Shown piece by piece: positions 28,369 to 38,008 of a stretch of 53,476 nucleotides of DNA. Each line of letters begins with the position of its first letter. The first letter of the stretch is position 1. The position numbers were made by a program, and so were the translations under genes. The stretch spans positions 1-53,476 of the forward strand of contig CAIOHZ010000071.1 of NCBI GenBank assembly GCA_903858165.1, read 5' to 3'. The notes under the pieces were generated by a model. That model was not told the origin of the DNA, did no database searches, and was given only the letters and a program-made list of their open reading frames with translations. This stretch comes from an uncultured Pseudomonadota bacterium (lineage in GTDB: Bacteria; Pseudomonadota; Gammaproteobacteria; Steroidobacterales; Steroidobacteraceae).

Positions 28369-29178
28369 ATGGGTCGTTTGCAGGGAAAGATTGCCGTCGT
28401 GCTGGGCGCGGCCGGTGAGGGCAACATGGGCCAGGTCATAGCCCGTCGGTTTGCAGCGGAAGGAGCCACGGTGGTGGTAGCGGGGCGCCAGTTGGCGCCT
28501 CTGCAAACCCTCGCCAACGAAATAGGTGGTTTAGCGCTTGCTTGCGACATCACCCAGAAGGCCGATGTGCTGGCGCTGGTGGAGCGTACGGTAGCGGTCT
28601 ATGGGCGGCTCGATGTAGCGGTGAATGCGACCGGTTGGGGCCTGATGGGCAAGATTCTCGACACTACCGAGGAGCAACTCGACAAGGTCTCGGCCTTGCA
28701 GTTCAAGGGGCCGTATTTCTTCTTGCAGTCGGTCGTGCCGGCCATGGTGAAGTCGGGGGGCGGTTCCATCATCCTCATCACCTCCGCGTCGGTCTATCGG
28801 GTGTTGCAACACCATGCCGCCTACATCGCGACCAAAGCGGCCGGCGACGCGCTTATGCGTTGTTTCGCCAACGAGTTCGGCGCCAAGGGCATCCGCATCA
28901 ATTCCATCGCACCGGGATTGACAACGACTCCCATGACGCTCAAGGACGTCGGAGTGCCCGGTTTGCAGGAGGCGTTCGTCCGGGAGTATCCCTTGGGCCG
29001 CATTGGCACCCCGGAAGATGTCGCTGACGCGGCCCTGTGGCTGGCGGGAGACGAGTGCTTCATGACGGGCGAGGTGCTGCAGACCAATGGTGGACTGATG
29101 CTGCGCCGCAACCCCCAACCGGCGGACATCAATGCCTCCTTGAAGGCAGCGGCGACGAAGGCGGCGAACTCCGGTTAG
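28369..29178 (+). CDS. Short-chain dehydrogenase/reductase
   Basis: A 269-residue SDR of the classical type. The cofactor loop reads LGAAGEGNMGQVIARRF (about 12-28), a spaced variant of TGxxxGxG; RFAAEGATVVVAGR with Arg at the end of the second strand favours NADP(H), though not decisively. The catalytic triad is Ser139 (ITSAS), Tyr152 and Lys156 (AYIATK), with NATGW in place of NNAG. The tail RIGTPEDVADAALWLAGDE and TGEVLQTNGG is typical of the family. The ATG has GGAG at eight bases. The leader from 28315 is AT-richer than its surroundings and could hold a promoter. Substrate unknown; pairing with the VOC protein suggests catabolism of a carbonyl compound. Confidence 0.9.
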   Translation: MGRLQGKIAVVLGAAGEGNMGQVIARRFAAEGATVVVAGRQLAPLQTLANEIGGLALACDITQKADVLALVERTVAVYGRLDVAVNATGWGLMGKILDTTEEQLDKVSALQFKGPYFFLQSVVPAMVKSGGGSIILITSASVYRVLQHHAAYIATKAAGDALMRCFANEFGAKGIRINSIAPGLTTTPMTLKDVGVPGLQEAFVREYPLGRIGTPEDVADAALWLAGDECFMTGEVLQTNGGLMLRRNPQPADINASLKAAATKAANSG

Positions 29179-29210
29179 CCCGCCGCGAACGGGAAAAGCG
29201 CGCACCAAAA

Positions 29211-29239
29211 TTGCGCGGACCGACCTGAAACGGTACACT
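29211..29239 (+). promoter_or_regulatory. Sigma70 promoter of the rimP-nusA-infB operon
   Basis: TTGCGC (29211-29216) and TACACT (29234-29239) are separated by exactly 17 bases, and the predicted transcription start near 29246 leaves a leader of about 116 bases before rimP. This is one of the best promoter matches in the window. Confidence 0.65.
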
Positions 29240-29279
29240 CTGCGGGCTGAACCGGCCTTGGCAAGGACGGCGCAGGGGT

Positions 29280-29345
29280 CCGGAAGCTTCCGGGGAGCCT
29301 CGCGAAGCGACAGTTGGCGGCCCCTAGCGGGCCGTTTTGCTTTTT
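29280..29345 (+). promoter_or_regulatory. Attenuator-like leader of rimP with competing hairpins
   Basis: Three structures can form. A palindrome CCGGAAGCTTCCGG spans 29280-29293. GGGG (29292-29295) and GCC (29297-29299) can pair with GGC (29316-29318) and CCCC (29321-29324) around an inner TCGC-GAA-GCGA hairpin (29300-29310). A terminator stem CGGCCC (29318-29323) with GGGCCG (29329-29334) is followed by TTTTGCTTTTT. The second uses the left arm of the terminator, so the two exclude each other, and the palindrome competes with the second. This layout suits premature termination control of the operon. NusA is known to autoregulate its own operon in E. coli; that link is inferred here. Confidence 0.55.
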
Positions 29346-29361
29346 GGAAGGAACGTAATCG

Positions 29362-29880
29362 ATGGTGCAACTGCGGCAAGGGCTGTTCGCGGCGATGGAG
29401 CCGGTGGTACAGGTCGCAGGATACGAACTGGTCGAGGTGGAGATGGTAGGCGCCGGGCGGGAAGCCGTATTGCGTATCTACATCGACCGCCTCCCGGATT
29501 CGGGCGCAGCGATGGTTCCGGACAGTGATGGCGCGGCGGGCGATGTAGCGGCCCAAGGCGGTATCTCTGTGGAGGACTGCGAGAAGGTCAGCCGGGCGCT
29601 TAGCGAGTGGCTCGATGTGGAGGACCCCATTGCCGGGGCCTACTACCTCGAAGTGTCCTCGCCCGGGTTCGACCGCCCCTTGCGGACGGCAGCACATTTC
29701 GCGGCCCAGGTGGGGCAGCGGGTGAAGGTGGAAACGACGCTCCCTATCGGGGACCGCCGGCGTTTTACTGGGAACTTGCTGGCCGTCGAAGACGGCGAAG
29801 TGGTGGTGGATGTGGACGGGCAGCCATGGCGGTTGCCCTTGGCCGGGATCGCGCGTGCTCGCGTGGTTCCAGTTTGGTAG
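29362..29880 (+). CDS. rimP: Ribosome maturation factor RimP
   Basis: Cytosolic factor for 30S subunit maturation. The 172-residue product shows the RimP N-terminal domain (QVAGYELVEVEMVGAG, LRIYIDR, ISVEDCEKVSRALSEWLDVEDPI, YYLEVSSPGFDRPL) and the SH3-like C-terminal domain (RFTGNLLAVEDGEVVVDVDG). It is longer than the 150 of E. coli because of an insert of about 18 residues near 45-62 rich in Asp, Ala and Gly. The ATG has GGAAGGA about nine bases upstream. It is the first gene of the nusA operon and stops 14 bases before nusA. Confidence 0.96.
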   Translation: MVQLRQGLFAAMEPVVQVAGYELVEVEMVGAGREAVLRIYIDRLPDSGAAMVPDSDGAAGDVAAQGGISVEDCEKVSRALSEWLDVEDPIAGAYYLEVSSPGFDRPLRTAAHFAAQVGQRVKVETTLPIGDRRRFTGNLLAVEDGEVVVDVDGQPWRLPLAGIARARVVPVW

Positions 29881-29894
29881 TGCGGAGCTTCGGT

Positions 29895-31403
29895 ATGTCC
29901 AACAAAATCAGCCTCAAGGAAATCGTCGACGCCGTCGAGAGCGTGGCGAACGAGAAGGGCATCGATAAGGAAGTCATCTTCAGTGCGCTGGAAGCGGCGC
30001 TTGCCTCGGCGGCGCGCAAGCGTCTCGGCGAAGAAGAGACCGATGTCCGCGTGGCCATCAATCGTAAATCTGGCGAGTTCGACGCCTACCGTCGTTGGAA
30101 GGTGTTCGCCGACGATTCTCGCGAACTCGAGTTTCCTTCGCGCGAATTGCGCATGGAAGACGCGCTGGATGTGAACCCGGCCGCCGTCATCGGTGACTTC
30201 GTCGAGGAAGTGCTCCCCCCGGGCACCTTCGGCCGCATCGACGCCATGACCGCCAAGCAGGTCATTGTGCAGAAGGTCCGCGAAGCGGAACGCGCGCAAG
30301 TCGTCGACGCTTTCCAAGAGCGCATCGGCACCATGGTCAGTGGCATCGTCAAGCGGGTTGACCGCAACGGTGTGTTCGTCGACTTGGGTGGCAATGCCGA
30401 GGGTTTTATCCCCCGCGAAAACCTCATCCCTCGCGAACCATTGCGTACGCAGGACCGCGTCAAGGCCTTCCTCAAGGAAGTGCGTTCCGAAATCCGCGGT
30501 CCGCAGATTTTTCTGTCGCGCACGGCTCCTGAGTTCCTCATCAAGCTGTTCGAACTCGAAGTTCCTGAAGTTGGTCAGGGTCTCATCCAGATTCTCGCCG
30601 CTGCCCGTGACCCGGGCGCACGCGCCAAGATTGCCGTGCGTACTTTCGACAACCGCATCGACCCAGTCGGCGCTTGCGTTGGTATGCGTGGTTCGCGTGT
30701 GCAGGCCGTCTCCAACGAAATTGGCGGCGAGCGCGTCGACATCATTCCGTTCGACGAAAATCCCGCGCAGTTCGTCATTAATGCCATGCAACCGGCAGAA
30801 GTGACCTCGATTGTGGTTGACGAGGACTCGCACAGCATGGACATCGCTGTGGCGGAAGAAAAGCTGTCGCAGGCCATCGGCCGCGGCGGTCAGAACATTC
30901 GTCTCGCCTCTGAACTCACCGGCTGGAGGCTCAACATCATGAGCGAGCAGCAGGCCGAGGAAAAGAGCGAGGGCGAAACCCGCGTGCTCAAGGAGCTGTT
31001 CATGCAGCAACTCGACGTGGACGCGGATGTCGCCATGATTCTCGTGCAGGAAGGCCTCTCGTCGATCGAAGAGGTGGCCTACGTGCCTGCCAGCGAACTC
31101 CTGTCGATCAGTGAGTTTGACGAGGAAATGGTGAAAGAACTCCGTAACCGCGCTCGTGACGTGCTGCTGACGCAGGCCATTGCGAGCGAGGAAGGGGCCG
31201 AAGGCCCCGCCGCCGACCTCTACGATGTGGACGGCATGGACGAAGACCTTGCGCTGAAGCTTGCCGCCATCGGCGTGCGGACGCGAGAGGAATTGGCCGA
31301 GCAGTCCATCGAGGACCTCGCCGACATCGAAGGCCTCGACGCCGAGGCCGCGGGCAAACTAATTATGGCTGCCCGCGAGATCTGGTTCCAGGACCAGGCC
31401 TGA
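29895..31403 (+). CDS. nusA: Transcription termination/antitermination factor NusA
   Basis: RNA-polymerase-bound factor that governs pausing, termination and antitermination. The true start is ATG 29895 with GGAG upstream, giving 502 residues (E. coli 495); a longer frame overlapping rimP is a read-through artefact. Domains in order: N-terminal polymerase-binding domain (MSNKISLKEIVDAVESVANEK...), S1 domain (MVSGIVKRVDRNGVFVDLGG, about 135-200), KH1 and KH2 (about 205-345; IAVRTFD...DPVGACVGMRGSRVQAV and LSQAIGRGGQNIRLASELTGW), and two acidic C-terminal repeats (GLSSIEEVAYVP and DEDLALKLAAIGVRTREELAE). Located between rimP and infB as in other gammaproteobacteria. Confidence 0.98.
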   Translation: MSNKISLKEIVDAVESVANEKGIDKEVIFSALEAALASAARKRLGEEETDVRVAINRKSGEFDAYRRWKVFADDSRELEFPSRELRMEDALDVNPAAVIGDFVEEVLPPGTFGRIDAMTAKQVIVQKVREAERAQVVDAFQERIGTMVSGIVKRVDRNGVFVDLGGNAEGFIPRENLIPREPLRTQDRVKAFLKEVRSEIRGPQIFLSRTAPEFLIKLFELEVPEVGQGLIQILAAARDPGARAKIAVRTFDNRIDPVGACVGMRGSRVQAVSNEIGGERVDIIPFDENPAQFVINAMQPAEVTSIVVDEDSHSMDIAVAEEKLSQAIGRGGQNIRLASELTGWRLNIMSEQQAEEKSEGETRVLKELFMQQLDVDADVAMILVQEGLSSIEEVAYVPASELLSISEFDEEMVKELRNRARDVLLTQAIASEEGAEGPAADLYDVDGMDEDLALKLAAIGVRTREELAEQSIEDLADIEGLDAEAAGKLIMAAREIWFQDQA

Positions 31404-31421
31404 GCGGAGAGGTAGATACGC

Positions 31422-33965
31422 ATGGCTGACGTTACCGTCACACAATTCGCCGAGGTCCTGAAGGTCCCGGTCCCCAAGCTGCTCACGCAGCTAGCTGAGG
31501 CTGGCATCCATGTGGATGGACCTACCTCTGTCATTAACGACGACGCCAAGATGGAGTTGCTGTCGTTCCTGCGCCGTGCGCATGGCAAGGGCGAAGACGC
31601 ACCCAAGGCGCCAAGCAAGATCACCCTGAACCGCAAGGTACAGAGCGAAATCAAGGTGGGCTCCGCGCTGGGCAAGGCCCGCACCGTCAACATCGAGGTG
31701 CGTGCCAAGAAGACTTACATCAAGCGGGACACCATCGAAGACGAGGGTTCCCGCAAGGCCCAGGAGGAGGCAGATCGCCTCCGCGCTGAGGAAGATGCGC
31801 AACGCCGGGTGACCGAGGCCGCCCAGGAAGCCGAGCGCGTCCGCCAGATGGCGGAAGACAACGCCCGCCGTGCCGAGGAAGATGCCCACCGTCGCGTGCA
31901 TGAGGCCGAGCAGCGTCGTGTGATGGAGGAGACTAACGCCCGCCGTCTCGAGGAGCAGCGCGCGAAGGAAGAGTCGGAACGCGAGCGTCGCAACCGTGCG
32001 GCTGCCAAGCCGGCAGAGCCGGCCCGTGCCGCCACGGCAGCCCCGGCCCCGGGAGCAGGTGCTACGCGCTATGGGCGTCAGGAATTGCATGTCGCGAGCG
32101 ACGTGTCCGCCCGCCACAAGAAGCAGCGTAAGCCGATGCGCACGGACCGCCGTGGCAACTCCGCACAACGCGGCAACCCCGGTTCGCACGGCTTCGAGAT
32201 GCCCACCGCACCCATGAAGCGTGAAGTCGCCATTGGCGAAACCATCACCGTGGCGGAACTCGCCCAGAAGATGGCGTTGAAGGGTAGCGAAGTCATCAAG
32301 GCGATGATGAACATGGGCGTGATGGCCACCATCAACCAGCCCATCGATCAGGACACCGCCGTGCTGGTGGTCGAGGAACTCGGCCATACGCCGAAGACGC
32401 TGAAGGAAAACCAGCTCGAGTCGGACCTGCAGGGTGCGGCTGGTGCTGGTGCTCAGGCGGCTCCGCGCCCCCCGGTTGTGACCATCATGGGCCACGTCGA
32501 CCACGGCAAGACTTCGATGCTGGACTACATCCGCACGGCGAAGGTGGCTGCTGGCGAATCCGGTGGCATCACGCAGCACATTGGTGCGTACCATGTGGAA
32601 ACCCCGCGTGGCATCGTCACCTTCATCGATACGCCGGGTCACGCCGCCTTCACGAGCATGCGTGCGCGTGGTGCGCAGGCCACGGACATCGTGGTGCTGG
32701 TGGTGGCCGCGGACGACGGCGTCATGCCGCAGACCATCGAAGCCATCAAGCACGCGAAGGCGGCGGGTGTACCCATCATTGTTGCGGTCAACAAGGTGGA
32801 CAAGCCAGAAGCCGATCCAGAACGCGTCAAGCAGGAACTGACCCAGCACGAGGTCATTCCCGAGGAATGGGGCGGCAGTAACATGTTCGTTAACGTGTCC
32901 GCGAAAGTGGGCACCGGCATCGACAGGTTGCTGGAGACCATCCTCCTGCAGTCCGAGGTTCTCGAACTAGCAGCGCCGGTCGACGGTCTCGCCTCGGGTG
33001 TTGTCCTCGAATCCAGCGTCGAGAAGGGGCGTGGTCCTGTGGCCACCGTGCTCGTGAAGCGCGGCACCCTCAAGGTCGGTGACTCTGTGTTGGCCGGTCA
33101 GGAATTCGGCCGGGTGCGCGCGCTGTTCGACGAGAACGGCAAGTCCGTCCAGTCGGCGGGGCCCTCCATTCCCGTGCAAGTGCTCGGCCTTTCGGGTGTA
33201 CCGAACGCTGGTGATGACCTGCTCGCCGTGGAAAGCGAACGCAAGGCCCGTGAAGTGGCGTTGTACCGTCAAGGCAAGTTCCGTGACGTCAAGTTGGCCC
33301 GTGAGGCCAAGCGCGGCGGCGACGTCTTCCAGCAGATGGAAGATGGCAAGGCCAGCCAGGTACAGGTTCTCATCAAGGCAGACGTGGCTGGTTCGGCGGA
33401 AGCCCTGCGCGACGCGCTCACGAATCTCAGCACCGACGAGGTGGTCGTCAAGATCATCTCCAGCGGTGTCGGCGGCTTGACCGAGTCCGATGTGAATCTC
33501 GCGATGGCTTCCAACGCCCGCGTGGTGGCTTTTAACGTGCGCGCAGATGCCGCGGCCCGTAGCACCATCAAGGACCAGGGCGTTGATGTCCGCTACTACT
33601 CGGTCATCTACGAAGCCATCGACGATGTCCGCGCTGCCATGACTGGCATGCTCTCGCCCGAGGTCAAGGAAAACATCGTTGGCCTGGCGCAGGTCAAGGA
33701 AGTGTTCCGCTCGAGCAAGTTCGGCCAGGTGGCGGGCAGCGTGGTCATCGATGGCTACCTGCGTCGCAACAACCCCATCCGCGTGCTGCGCGACAACGTC
33801 GTTATCTACGAGGGCGCGCTGGAAAGCCTGCGTCGCTTCAAGGATGACGTCAACGAAGTCCGTAATGGTACCGAGTGTGGTATCGCCGTTAAGGACTACA
33901 ACGACGTCCGTGCCGGGGACCAAATTGAGTGCTTTGAACGCGTGACGGTGGAGCGCAAGCTTTAA
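31422..33965 (+). CDS. infB: Translation initiation factor IF-2
   Basis: GTPase that brings initiator fMet-tRNA to the 30S subunit. 847 residues. The N-terminal IF2-associated domain (about 1-55) is followed by a long charged Arg/Glu/Ala-rich helix (about 105-200), a basic linker, a second IF2-N domain (about 268-320), and the G domain with G1 GHVDHGKTS near 356, DTPGH near 402 and NKVDKPEAD near 456, then the beta-barrel and C-terminal domains. AGAGG precedes the ATG. The stop TAA overlaps the ATG of rbfA (TAATG), implying coupled translation. Confidence 0.98.
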   Translation: MADVTVTQFAEVLKVPVPKLLTQLAEAGIHVDGPTSVINDDAKMELLSFLRRAHGKGEDAPKAPSKITLNRKVQSEIKVGSALGKARTVNIEVRAKKTYIKRDTIEDEGSRKAQEEADRLRAEEDAQRRVTEAAQEAERVRQMAEDNARRAEEDAHRRVHEAEQRRVMEETNARRLEEQRAKEESERERRNRAAAKPAEPARAATAAPAPGAGATRYGRQELHVASDVSARHKKQRKPMRTDRRGNSAQRGNPGSHGFEMPTAPMKREVAIGETITVAELAQKMALKGSEVIKAMMNMGVMATINQPIDQDTAVLVVEELGHTPKTLKENQLESDLQGAAGAGAQAAPRPPVVTIMGHVDHGKTSMLDYIRTAKVAAGESGGITQHIGAYHVETPRGIVTFIDTPGHAAFTSMRARGAQATDIVVLVVAADDGVMPQTIEAIKHAKAAGVPIIVAVNKVDKPEADPERVKQELTQHEVIPEEWGGSNMFVNVSAKVGTGIDRLLETILLQSEVLELAAPVDGLASGVVLESSVEKGRGPVATVLVKRGTLKVGDSVLAGQEFGRVRALFDENGKSVQSAGPSIPVQVLGLSGVPNAGDDLLAVESERKAREVALYRQGKFRDVKLAREAKRGGDVFQQMEDGKASQVQVLIKADVAGSAEALRDALTNLSTDEVVVKIISSGVGGLTESDVNLAMASNARVVAFNVRADAAARSTIKDQGVDVRYYSVIYEAIDDVRAAMTGMLSPEVKENIVGLAQVKEVFRSSKFGQVAGSVVIDGYLRRNNPIRVLRDNVVIYEGALESLRRFKDDVNEVRNGTECGIAVKDYNDVRAGDQIECFERVTVERKL

Positions 33966-34423
33966 TGCCGCAGCCGCGTTCTCATCGTAGCCGGCGTCTG
34001 GAGGAGCAGTTGTTGCGGCTCCTCGCAGACCTGGTGCGGCGGGAAGTGAAGGATCCGCGCATTGGTGCGGTGACGCTCACGGCAGTCGAGGTGTCTCCCG
34101 ATCTCTCCCATGCCACGGTGTATTTCCTGCCGTTCGGCATGGGCAAGGATCCGGCGCCAGTGGCGGAAGGGCTCGGCAAGGCAGCCGGTTACTTGCGTAC
34201 GATGGTGGGCAAGCAACTCACCCTGCGGCATACCCCGCAGTTGCATTTCAAACTCGATACTACTCTCGAGAAGGGCATGGCTTTGAATGCTCTCATCAAG
34301 GAAGCCGTGGCGGATGACCGCCGGCGGCAGACCGACGCGGATCCTGCCATGGCCGCGGATGACGCAGCCCCCGATTCGGTCGCAGACCAGCCTGCTGAAG
34401 GCAACGCTGCTGACGGTGGCTGA
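33965..34423 (+). CDS. rbfA: Ribosome-binding factor A
   Basis: Small KH-type factor that helps mature the 16S rRNA 5' end and cold adaptation. RRLEEQLLRLLADLVRREVKDPRIG, VEVSPDLSHATVYFLPFG and PQLHFKLDTTLEKGMALN are the conserved blocks. The 152-residue product has a C-terminal acidic tail of about 30 residues (DADPAMAADDAAPDS...), longer than in E. coli (133). It starts inside the infB stop and overlaps the truB start by eight bases. Confidence 0.96.
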   Translation: MPQPRSHRSRRLEEQLLRLLADLVRREVKDPRIGAVTLTAVEVSPDLSHATVYFLPFGMGKDPAPVAEGLGKAAGYLRTMVGKQLTLRHTPQLHFKLDTTLEKGMALNALIKEAVADDRRRQTDADPAMAADDAAPDSVADQPAEGNAADGG

Positions 34424-35381
34424 GGACCGACCGCCCCGGGTCGTGTATCGCGACCTCGATGGTGTCTTGCTACTCGACAAGGCGCTCGGGTTGTCCTCGA
34501 ACGCGGCCCTCCAGCGTGCCCGCCGACTGTTGCGCGCCGCGAAGGCTGGCCACACTGGCAGCCTCGACCCCCTTGCCAGCGGCATGTTGCCTCTCTGTTT
34601 TGGTGAAGCCACGAAGGTGGCCGGTTACCTGCTCGACGGCGACAAGCGGTATGCGTTTCGCTTGGCCTTGGGCGCCAAGACCGCCACGGGCGATGCAGAG
34701 GGTCCGGTCATCGCCGAGGCTGTCGTGCCGGCCCTCGACGCTGCGGCTATCGAGCAGGCTATGGTGGGGCTGCGTGGCCCGCAGCAGCAGGTGCCGCCCA
34801 TGCATTCCGCACTGAAGCGCGACGGCCGGCCGCTCTACGAATTGGCGCGCCAGGGCATCGAAGTGGAGCGTGCCCCGCGTGCTGTGGTGCTCCACGAGCT
34901 GGTTTGCACGGCTTTCGGTGCGGACTGGCTGGAAGCCGAAGTCCGTTGCTCTAAGGGCACCTACGTCCGTGTCATTGGGGAGACGCTGGCTGCAGCGCTG
35001 GGTACGGTTGGGCATCTGGCTGCATTACGTCGGCTTTGGGCGGCTCCCTTCGCCGACCTGCCCGTAGTTACCCTAGAGCAGTTGGAGGCGGAAGGGGAGA
35101 CGGCGCGTGAAGCCCGACTCTTGCCGGCCGACGCCGCGCTGGTCGATCACCCGGCCGCAACGTTGTCGTTGGTCGCGGCGCGGGCGCTGGCCCGTGGCCA
35201 GAACCCGGTCTGCGAAGATTATTCGCCCGCTGCCGGTCCTCACAAGGTCTGGCGGCTTTATGGGCCGGATACCACTTTTCTCGGTTTAGGAGAGGTGGTT
35301 TCCGACGCTTCCGGTGCGGCGATATGGCGCGCGGTGCGCCTATTCGCCGGACCCGTGGCGCGTTTCGCTGGAAGTGGTTGA
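34416..35381 (+). CDS. truB: tRNA pseudouridine(55) synthase
   Basis: Makes pseudouridine 55 in the T loop of tRNAs. Catalytic Asp51 is in [47 protein letters not shown] and [14 protein letters not shown] follow, then a C-terminal PUA-like domain. I choose GTG at 34416: translation from it gives 321 residues and begins nine residues before the first conserved block, with an eight-base overlap with rbfA. The alternative ATG at 34359 would overlap rbfA by 65 bases. A GAAGG lies 14 bases upstream, farther than usual, so coupling to rbfA is likely. Its stop codon overlaps the -35 element of the rpsO promoter. Confidence 0.94.
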   Translation: MAEDRPPRVVYRDLDGVLLLDKALGLSSNAALQRARRLLRAAKAGHTGSLDPLASGMLPLCFGEATKVAGYLLDGDKRYAFRLALGAKTATGDAEGPVIAEAVVPALDAAAIEQAMVGLRGPQQQVPPMHSALKRDGRPLYELARQGIEVERAPRAVVLHELVCTAFGADWLEAEVRCSKGTYVRVIGETLAAALGTVGHLAALRRLWAAPFADLPVVTLEQLEAEGETAREARLLPADAALVDHPAATLSLVAARALARGQNPVCEDYSPAAGPHKVWRLYGPDTTFLGLGEVVSDASGAAIWRAVRLFAGPVARFAGSG

Positions 35382-35406
35382 ACCACAAAGGAAAGGCCCG
35401 TACAAT
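35378..35406 (+). promoter_or_regulatory. Internal promoter of rpsO
   Basis: TTGAAC (35378-35383) and TACAAT (35401-35406) with a 17-base spacer; both hexamers match consensus in five of six or four of six positions. The -35 overlaps the truB stop codon. Transcription would begin near 35413, about 36 bases before the rpsO ATG. A separate rpsO promoter at this place is also known in E. coli. Confidence 0.65.
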
Positions 35407-35448
35407 GCGCGGCTTCCCACAAGTCTAGAAAGTAGTCCAGGACATCAC

Positions 35449-35718
35449 ATGCCTCTTTTGACTGAGCAGAAGGCGGAAATCGTCTCCAAGTTCGCGCGTG
35501 GCGTGAACGACACGGGTTCCCCGGAGGTGCAAATCGCCCTCCTGTCGAAGCGCATCGGCGGCCTCGGCGAGCATTTCGCCGCCCACAAGGCGGACCACGC
35601 CTCGCGTCGTGGCTTGCTGAAAATGGTGAACCAGCGTCGCAAGTTGCTGGATTACCTCAAGAGCACCGCCCCCGAGCGGTACCAGAAGGTTATCGGCGAA
35701 CTGGGCCTGCGCCGCTAA
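35449..35718 (+). CDS. rpsO: 30S ribosomal protein S15
   Basis: Primary-binding ribosomal protein of the 30S platform. 89 residues, the usual length: [59 protein letters not shown] and [12 protein letters not shown] are characteristic. ATG 35449 has AGGA at good spacing; the 45 upstream in-frame codons lie in the promoter region and are not coding. Followed by a terminator-like hairpin and pnp. Confidence 0.98.
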   Translation: MPLLTEQKAEIVSKFARGVNDTGSPEVQIALLSKRIGGLGEHFAAHKADHASRRGLLKMVNQRRKLLDYLKSTAPERYQKVIGELGLRR

Positions 35719-35735
35719 AGGCCAGCCCCCGACCG

Positions 35736-35767
35736 CGGCCCGCCCCCAAGGTGGGCCGTGTCGTTTT
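35736..35767 (+). terminator. Hairpin between rpsO and pnp
   Basis: CGGCCCGCC (35736-35744) pairs with GGTGGGCCG (35750-35758), nine pairs with one G-U, followed by TGTCGTTTT. The U-tract is interrupted, so partial read-through into pnp is expected. In E. coli the same interval carries a terminator plus an RNase III-processed stem that allows pnp autoregulation; similar control here is an inference. Confidence 0.6.
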
Positions 35768-35819
35768 GGGCAGTCCCGCTGCACCCGTTCAAAAAATCCG
35801 AATTCCCAAGGACACTCCC

Positions 35820-37910
35820 GTGACCGCACATAAAGTTTCGTTTCCCTACGGACCGCACACTGTCACCATCGAGACTGGCGAGATGGCTCGTCAGGCCGAT
35901 GGCGCCGTCCTCGTCAGCGCCTCCGGCACCGTGGTGCTTGTCACCGCTGTCGGCTCCAAGTCTGCCGCTGCCGGCCGCGACTTCTTCCCGCTGACTGTTG
36001 ATTACCAGGAGAAGACCTACGCCGCGGGCCGCATCCCCGGCGGCTTCTTCAAGCGCGAAGGCCGTCCGTCGGAGAAGGAGACGCTGGTCTCCCGCCTCAT
36101 CGACCGCCCGGTGCGCCCGCTGTTCCCGGAAGGCTTCTACAACGAAGTGCAGGTCATCGCCACGGTGGTGTCGCTGGATGCCGAAGTGCAGGCCGACATG
36201 CTCGCCATGATCGGGGCCTCCGCCTCGCTGGCGCTCTCCGGCATGCCTTTCTCCGGCCCCATCGGTGCTGCCCGCGTCGGTTACAAGAACGGCGCTTACC
36301 TCCTGAACCCGCCCGCCAAGGAACTGGCCACCTCGGACCTCGACCTCGTCGTCGCGGGTACCGCCAAGGCGGTGCTCATGGTGGAGTCCGAAGCCACGGG
36401 TCTTAGCGAGCAGATCATGCTCGGCGCCGTCACTTTCGGTCACCAGCAGCTGCAGGTTGCCATCGGCGCCATCAACGAACTGGTCGCGGTAGCTGGCAAG
36501 GCCAAGTGGAACTGGGAAGCTCCCCCGGCGGATGAGGTCCTAGAGGCCGCCGTCAAGGGCGTTGCTGGCCAGGCCCTGAATGATGCTTACCGCATTACCG
36601 ACAAGAAGGCTCGTCAGGATGCCGTTCGTGCGGCCCGCGAAGCTACCCATGCCGCCCTGTGTGGTGGCGAAGGCGCCAAGTTTGAAGCCGAGAAGGTGAA
36701 GAAGGCCTTCGGTGACCTTGAATACCGCATCGTGCGCGACCGCATCCTGTCGGGTGAGCCGCGTATCGACGGTCGCGATCATAAGACGGTTCGTCCGATC
36801 AGCATCCGCGTTGGCGTGCTGCCCCGTACCCACGGGTCGGCGCTGTTCACGCGTGGCGAAACGCAGGCGCTGGTGGTCACCACTCTCGGCACTGGTCGCG
36901 ACGCGCAAATCATCGACGCGCTGGAAGGTGAACGCAAAGAAGCATTCATGTTCCACTACAACTTCCCTCCGTTCAGCGTTGGTGAAACCGGCCGTGTCGG
37001 TTCGCCGAAGCGCCGCGAAGTGGGTCATGGCAACCTCGCCAAGCGTGGCGTGAAGGCGGTCATGCCTACCCTCGAGAAGTTCCCGTACGTCCTGCGCGTC
37101 GTGTCGGAAATCCTCGAGTCGAACGGCTCCAGCTCCATGGCTTCCGTGTGCGGCAGCAGCTTGGCGCTCATGGACGCCGGCGTGCCCATCAAGGCCCCCG
37201 TGGCTGGCGTTGCCATGGGCCTCGTGAAGGAAGGCGATCGCTTCCAGGTCCTCACGGACATTCTGGGTGACGAAGACCACCTCGGCGACATGGACTTCAA
37301 GGTTGCCGGTACCAAGGACGGTGTCACCGCCCTCCAGATGGACATCAAGATTGAAGGCGTCACGCCGGAAATCATGCAGGTTGCGCTGGCGCAGGCCCTC
37401 GAGGGTCGTCTGCACATCCTCGGCGAGATGAACAAGGTGCTGTCGACCCCGCGCTCGGAAATGTCCGAGTGGGCGCCGACCATCACCACCATGAAGATTG
37501 ATCCCGAGAAGATTCGTGAAGTCATCGGCAAGGGTGGTGCGGTCATCCGTGCCATCACCGAAGAGACCGGTTGCACCATCGATATCGAGAACGATGGCAC
37601 CGTGAAGATCGCTTCTGTGAACGGCGCTGCTGCTCGCGAAGCCCGTCGTCGTATCGAACTCATCACCGCGGAAGTGGAAGTGGGCTCGATCTACGAGGGC
37701 AAGGTCGTTCGTCTCATGGACTTCGGCGCATTCGTCACTATCCTGCCTGGTCGCGATGGTCTCGTGCACATCTCGCAGATCAGCGACGAGCGTGTCGAGC
37801 GCGTCAGCGACAAGCTGAACGAAGGCGATGTGGTGCGCGTGAAGGTGCTCGAAGTTGACCGTCAGGGTCGCGTGCGTCTGTCCATGCGCGATGTGGGCGG
37901 CGAAGGCTGA
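35820..37910 (+). CDS. pnp: Polyribonucleotide nucleotidyltransferase (PNPase)
   Basis: Phosphorolytic 3'-5' exoribonuclease of the RNA degradosome. GTG 35820 has AAGGA seven bases upstream and gives a 696-residue protein (E. coli 711); 23 upstream in-frame codons belong to the terminator region. Order: first RNase PH domain ([31 protein letters not shown]), linking helical domain, second RNase PH domain ([36 protein letters not shown]), KH domain ([18 protein letters not shown]) and S1 domain ([18 protein letters not shown]). Last gene of the operon, closed by a strong terminator. Confidence 0.98.
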   Translation: MTAHKVSFPYGPHTVTIETGEMARQADGAVLVSASGTVVLVTAVGSKSAAAGRDFFPLTVDYQEKTYAAGRIPGGFFKREGRPSEKETLVSRLIDRPVRPLFPEGFYNEVQVIATVVSLDAEVQADMLAMIGASASLALSGMPFSGPIGAARVGYKNGAYLLNPPAKELATSDLDLVVAGTAKAVLMVESEATGLSEQIMLGAVTFGHQQLQVAIGAINELVAVAGKAKWNWEAPPADEVLEAAVKGVAGQALNDAYRITDKKARQDAVRAAREATHAALCGGEGAKFEAEKVKKAFGDLEYRIVRDRILSGEPRIDGRDHKTVRPISIRVGVLPRTHGSALFTRGETQALVVTTLGTGRDAQIIDALEGERKEAFMFHYNFPPFSVGETGRVGSPKRREVGHGNLAKRGVKAVMPTLEKFPYVLRVVSEILESNGSSSMASVCGSSLALMDAGVPIKAPVAGVAMGLVKEGDRFQVLTDILGDEDHLGDMDFKVAGTKDGVTALQMDIKIEGVTPEIMQVALAQALEGRLHILGEMNKVLSTPRSEMSEWAPTITTMKIDPEKIREVIGKGGAVIRAITEETGCTIDIENDGTVKIASVNGAAAREARRRIELITAEVEVGSIYEGKVVRLMDFGAFVTILPGRDGLVHISQISDERVERVSDKLNEGDVVRVKVLEVDRQGRVRLSMRDVGGEG

Positions 37911-37951
37911 CCCATAGGCTCAGCCAGCTGCGGCGGGCATAGAGCAAAGTA

Positions 37952-37977
37952 AAAAGGGCCCTTCGGGGCCCTTTTTT
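37952..37977. terminator. Strong bidirectional terminator with UUCG loop
   Basis: AAAAGGGCCC (37952-37961), loop TTCG and GGGCCCTTTT (37966-37975) followed by two more T. A perfect ten-pair stem, an extra-stable tetraloop and A/T flanks make it a textbook intrinsic terminator on both strands, placed between the convergent pnp and phaR genes. Confidence 0.9.
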
Positions 37978-38008
37978 GTGGGAGCGAGCTTGCTCGCGAC
38001 TTATCGTC

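Noticed and set aside
29179-29361. tRNA gene upstream of rimP, as in E. coli (metY) and many gammaproteobacteria
   Set aside because: No cloverleaf, no GGTTCRA T-loop and no CCA end can be drawn; the interval is fully explained by a promoter and leader hairpins.
29607-29894. 96-codon N-terminal extension of nusA overlapping rimP
   Set aside because: It is the out-of-frame image of rimP; ATG 29895 gives the canonical NusA N-terminus.
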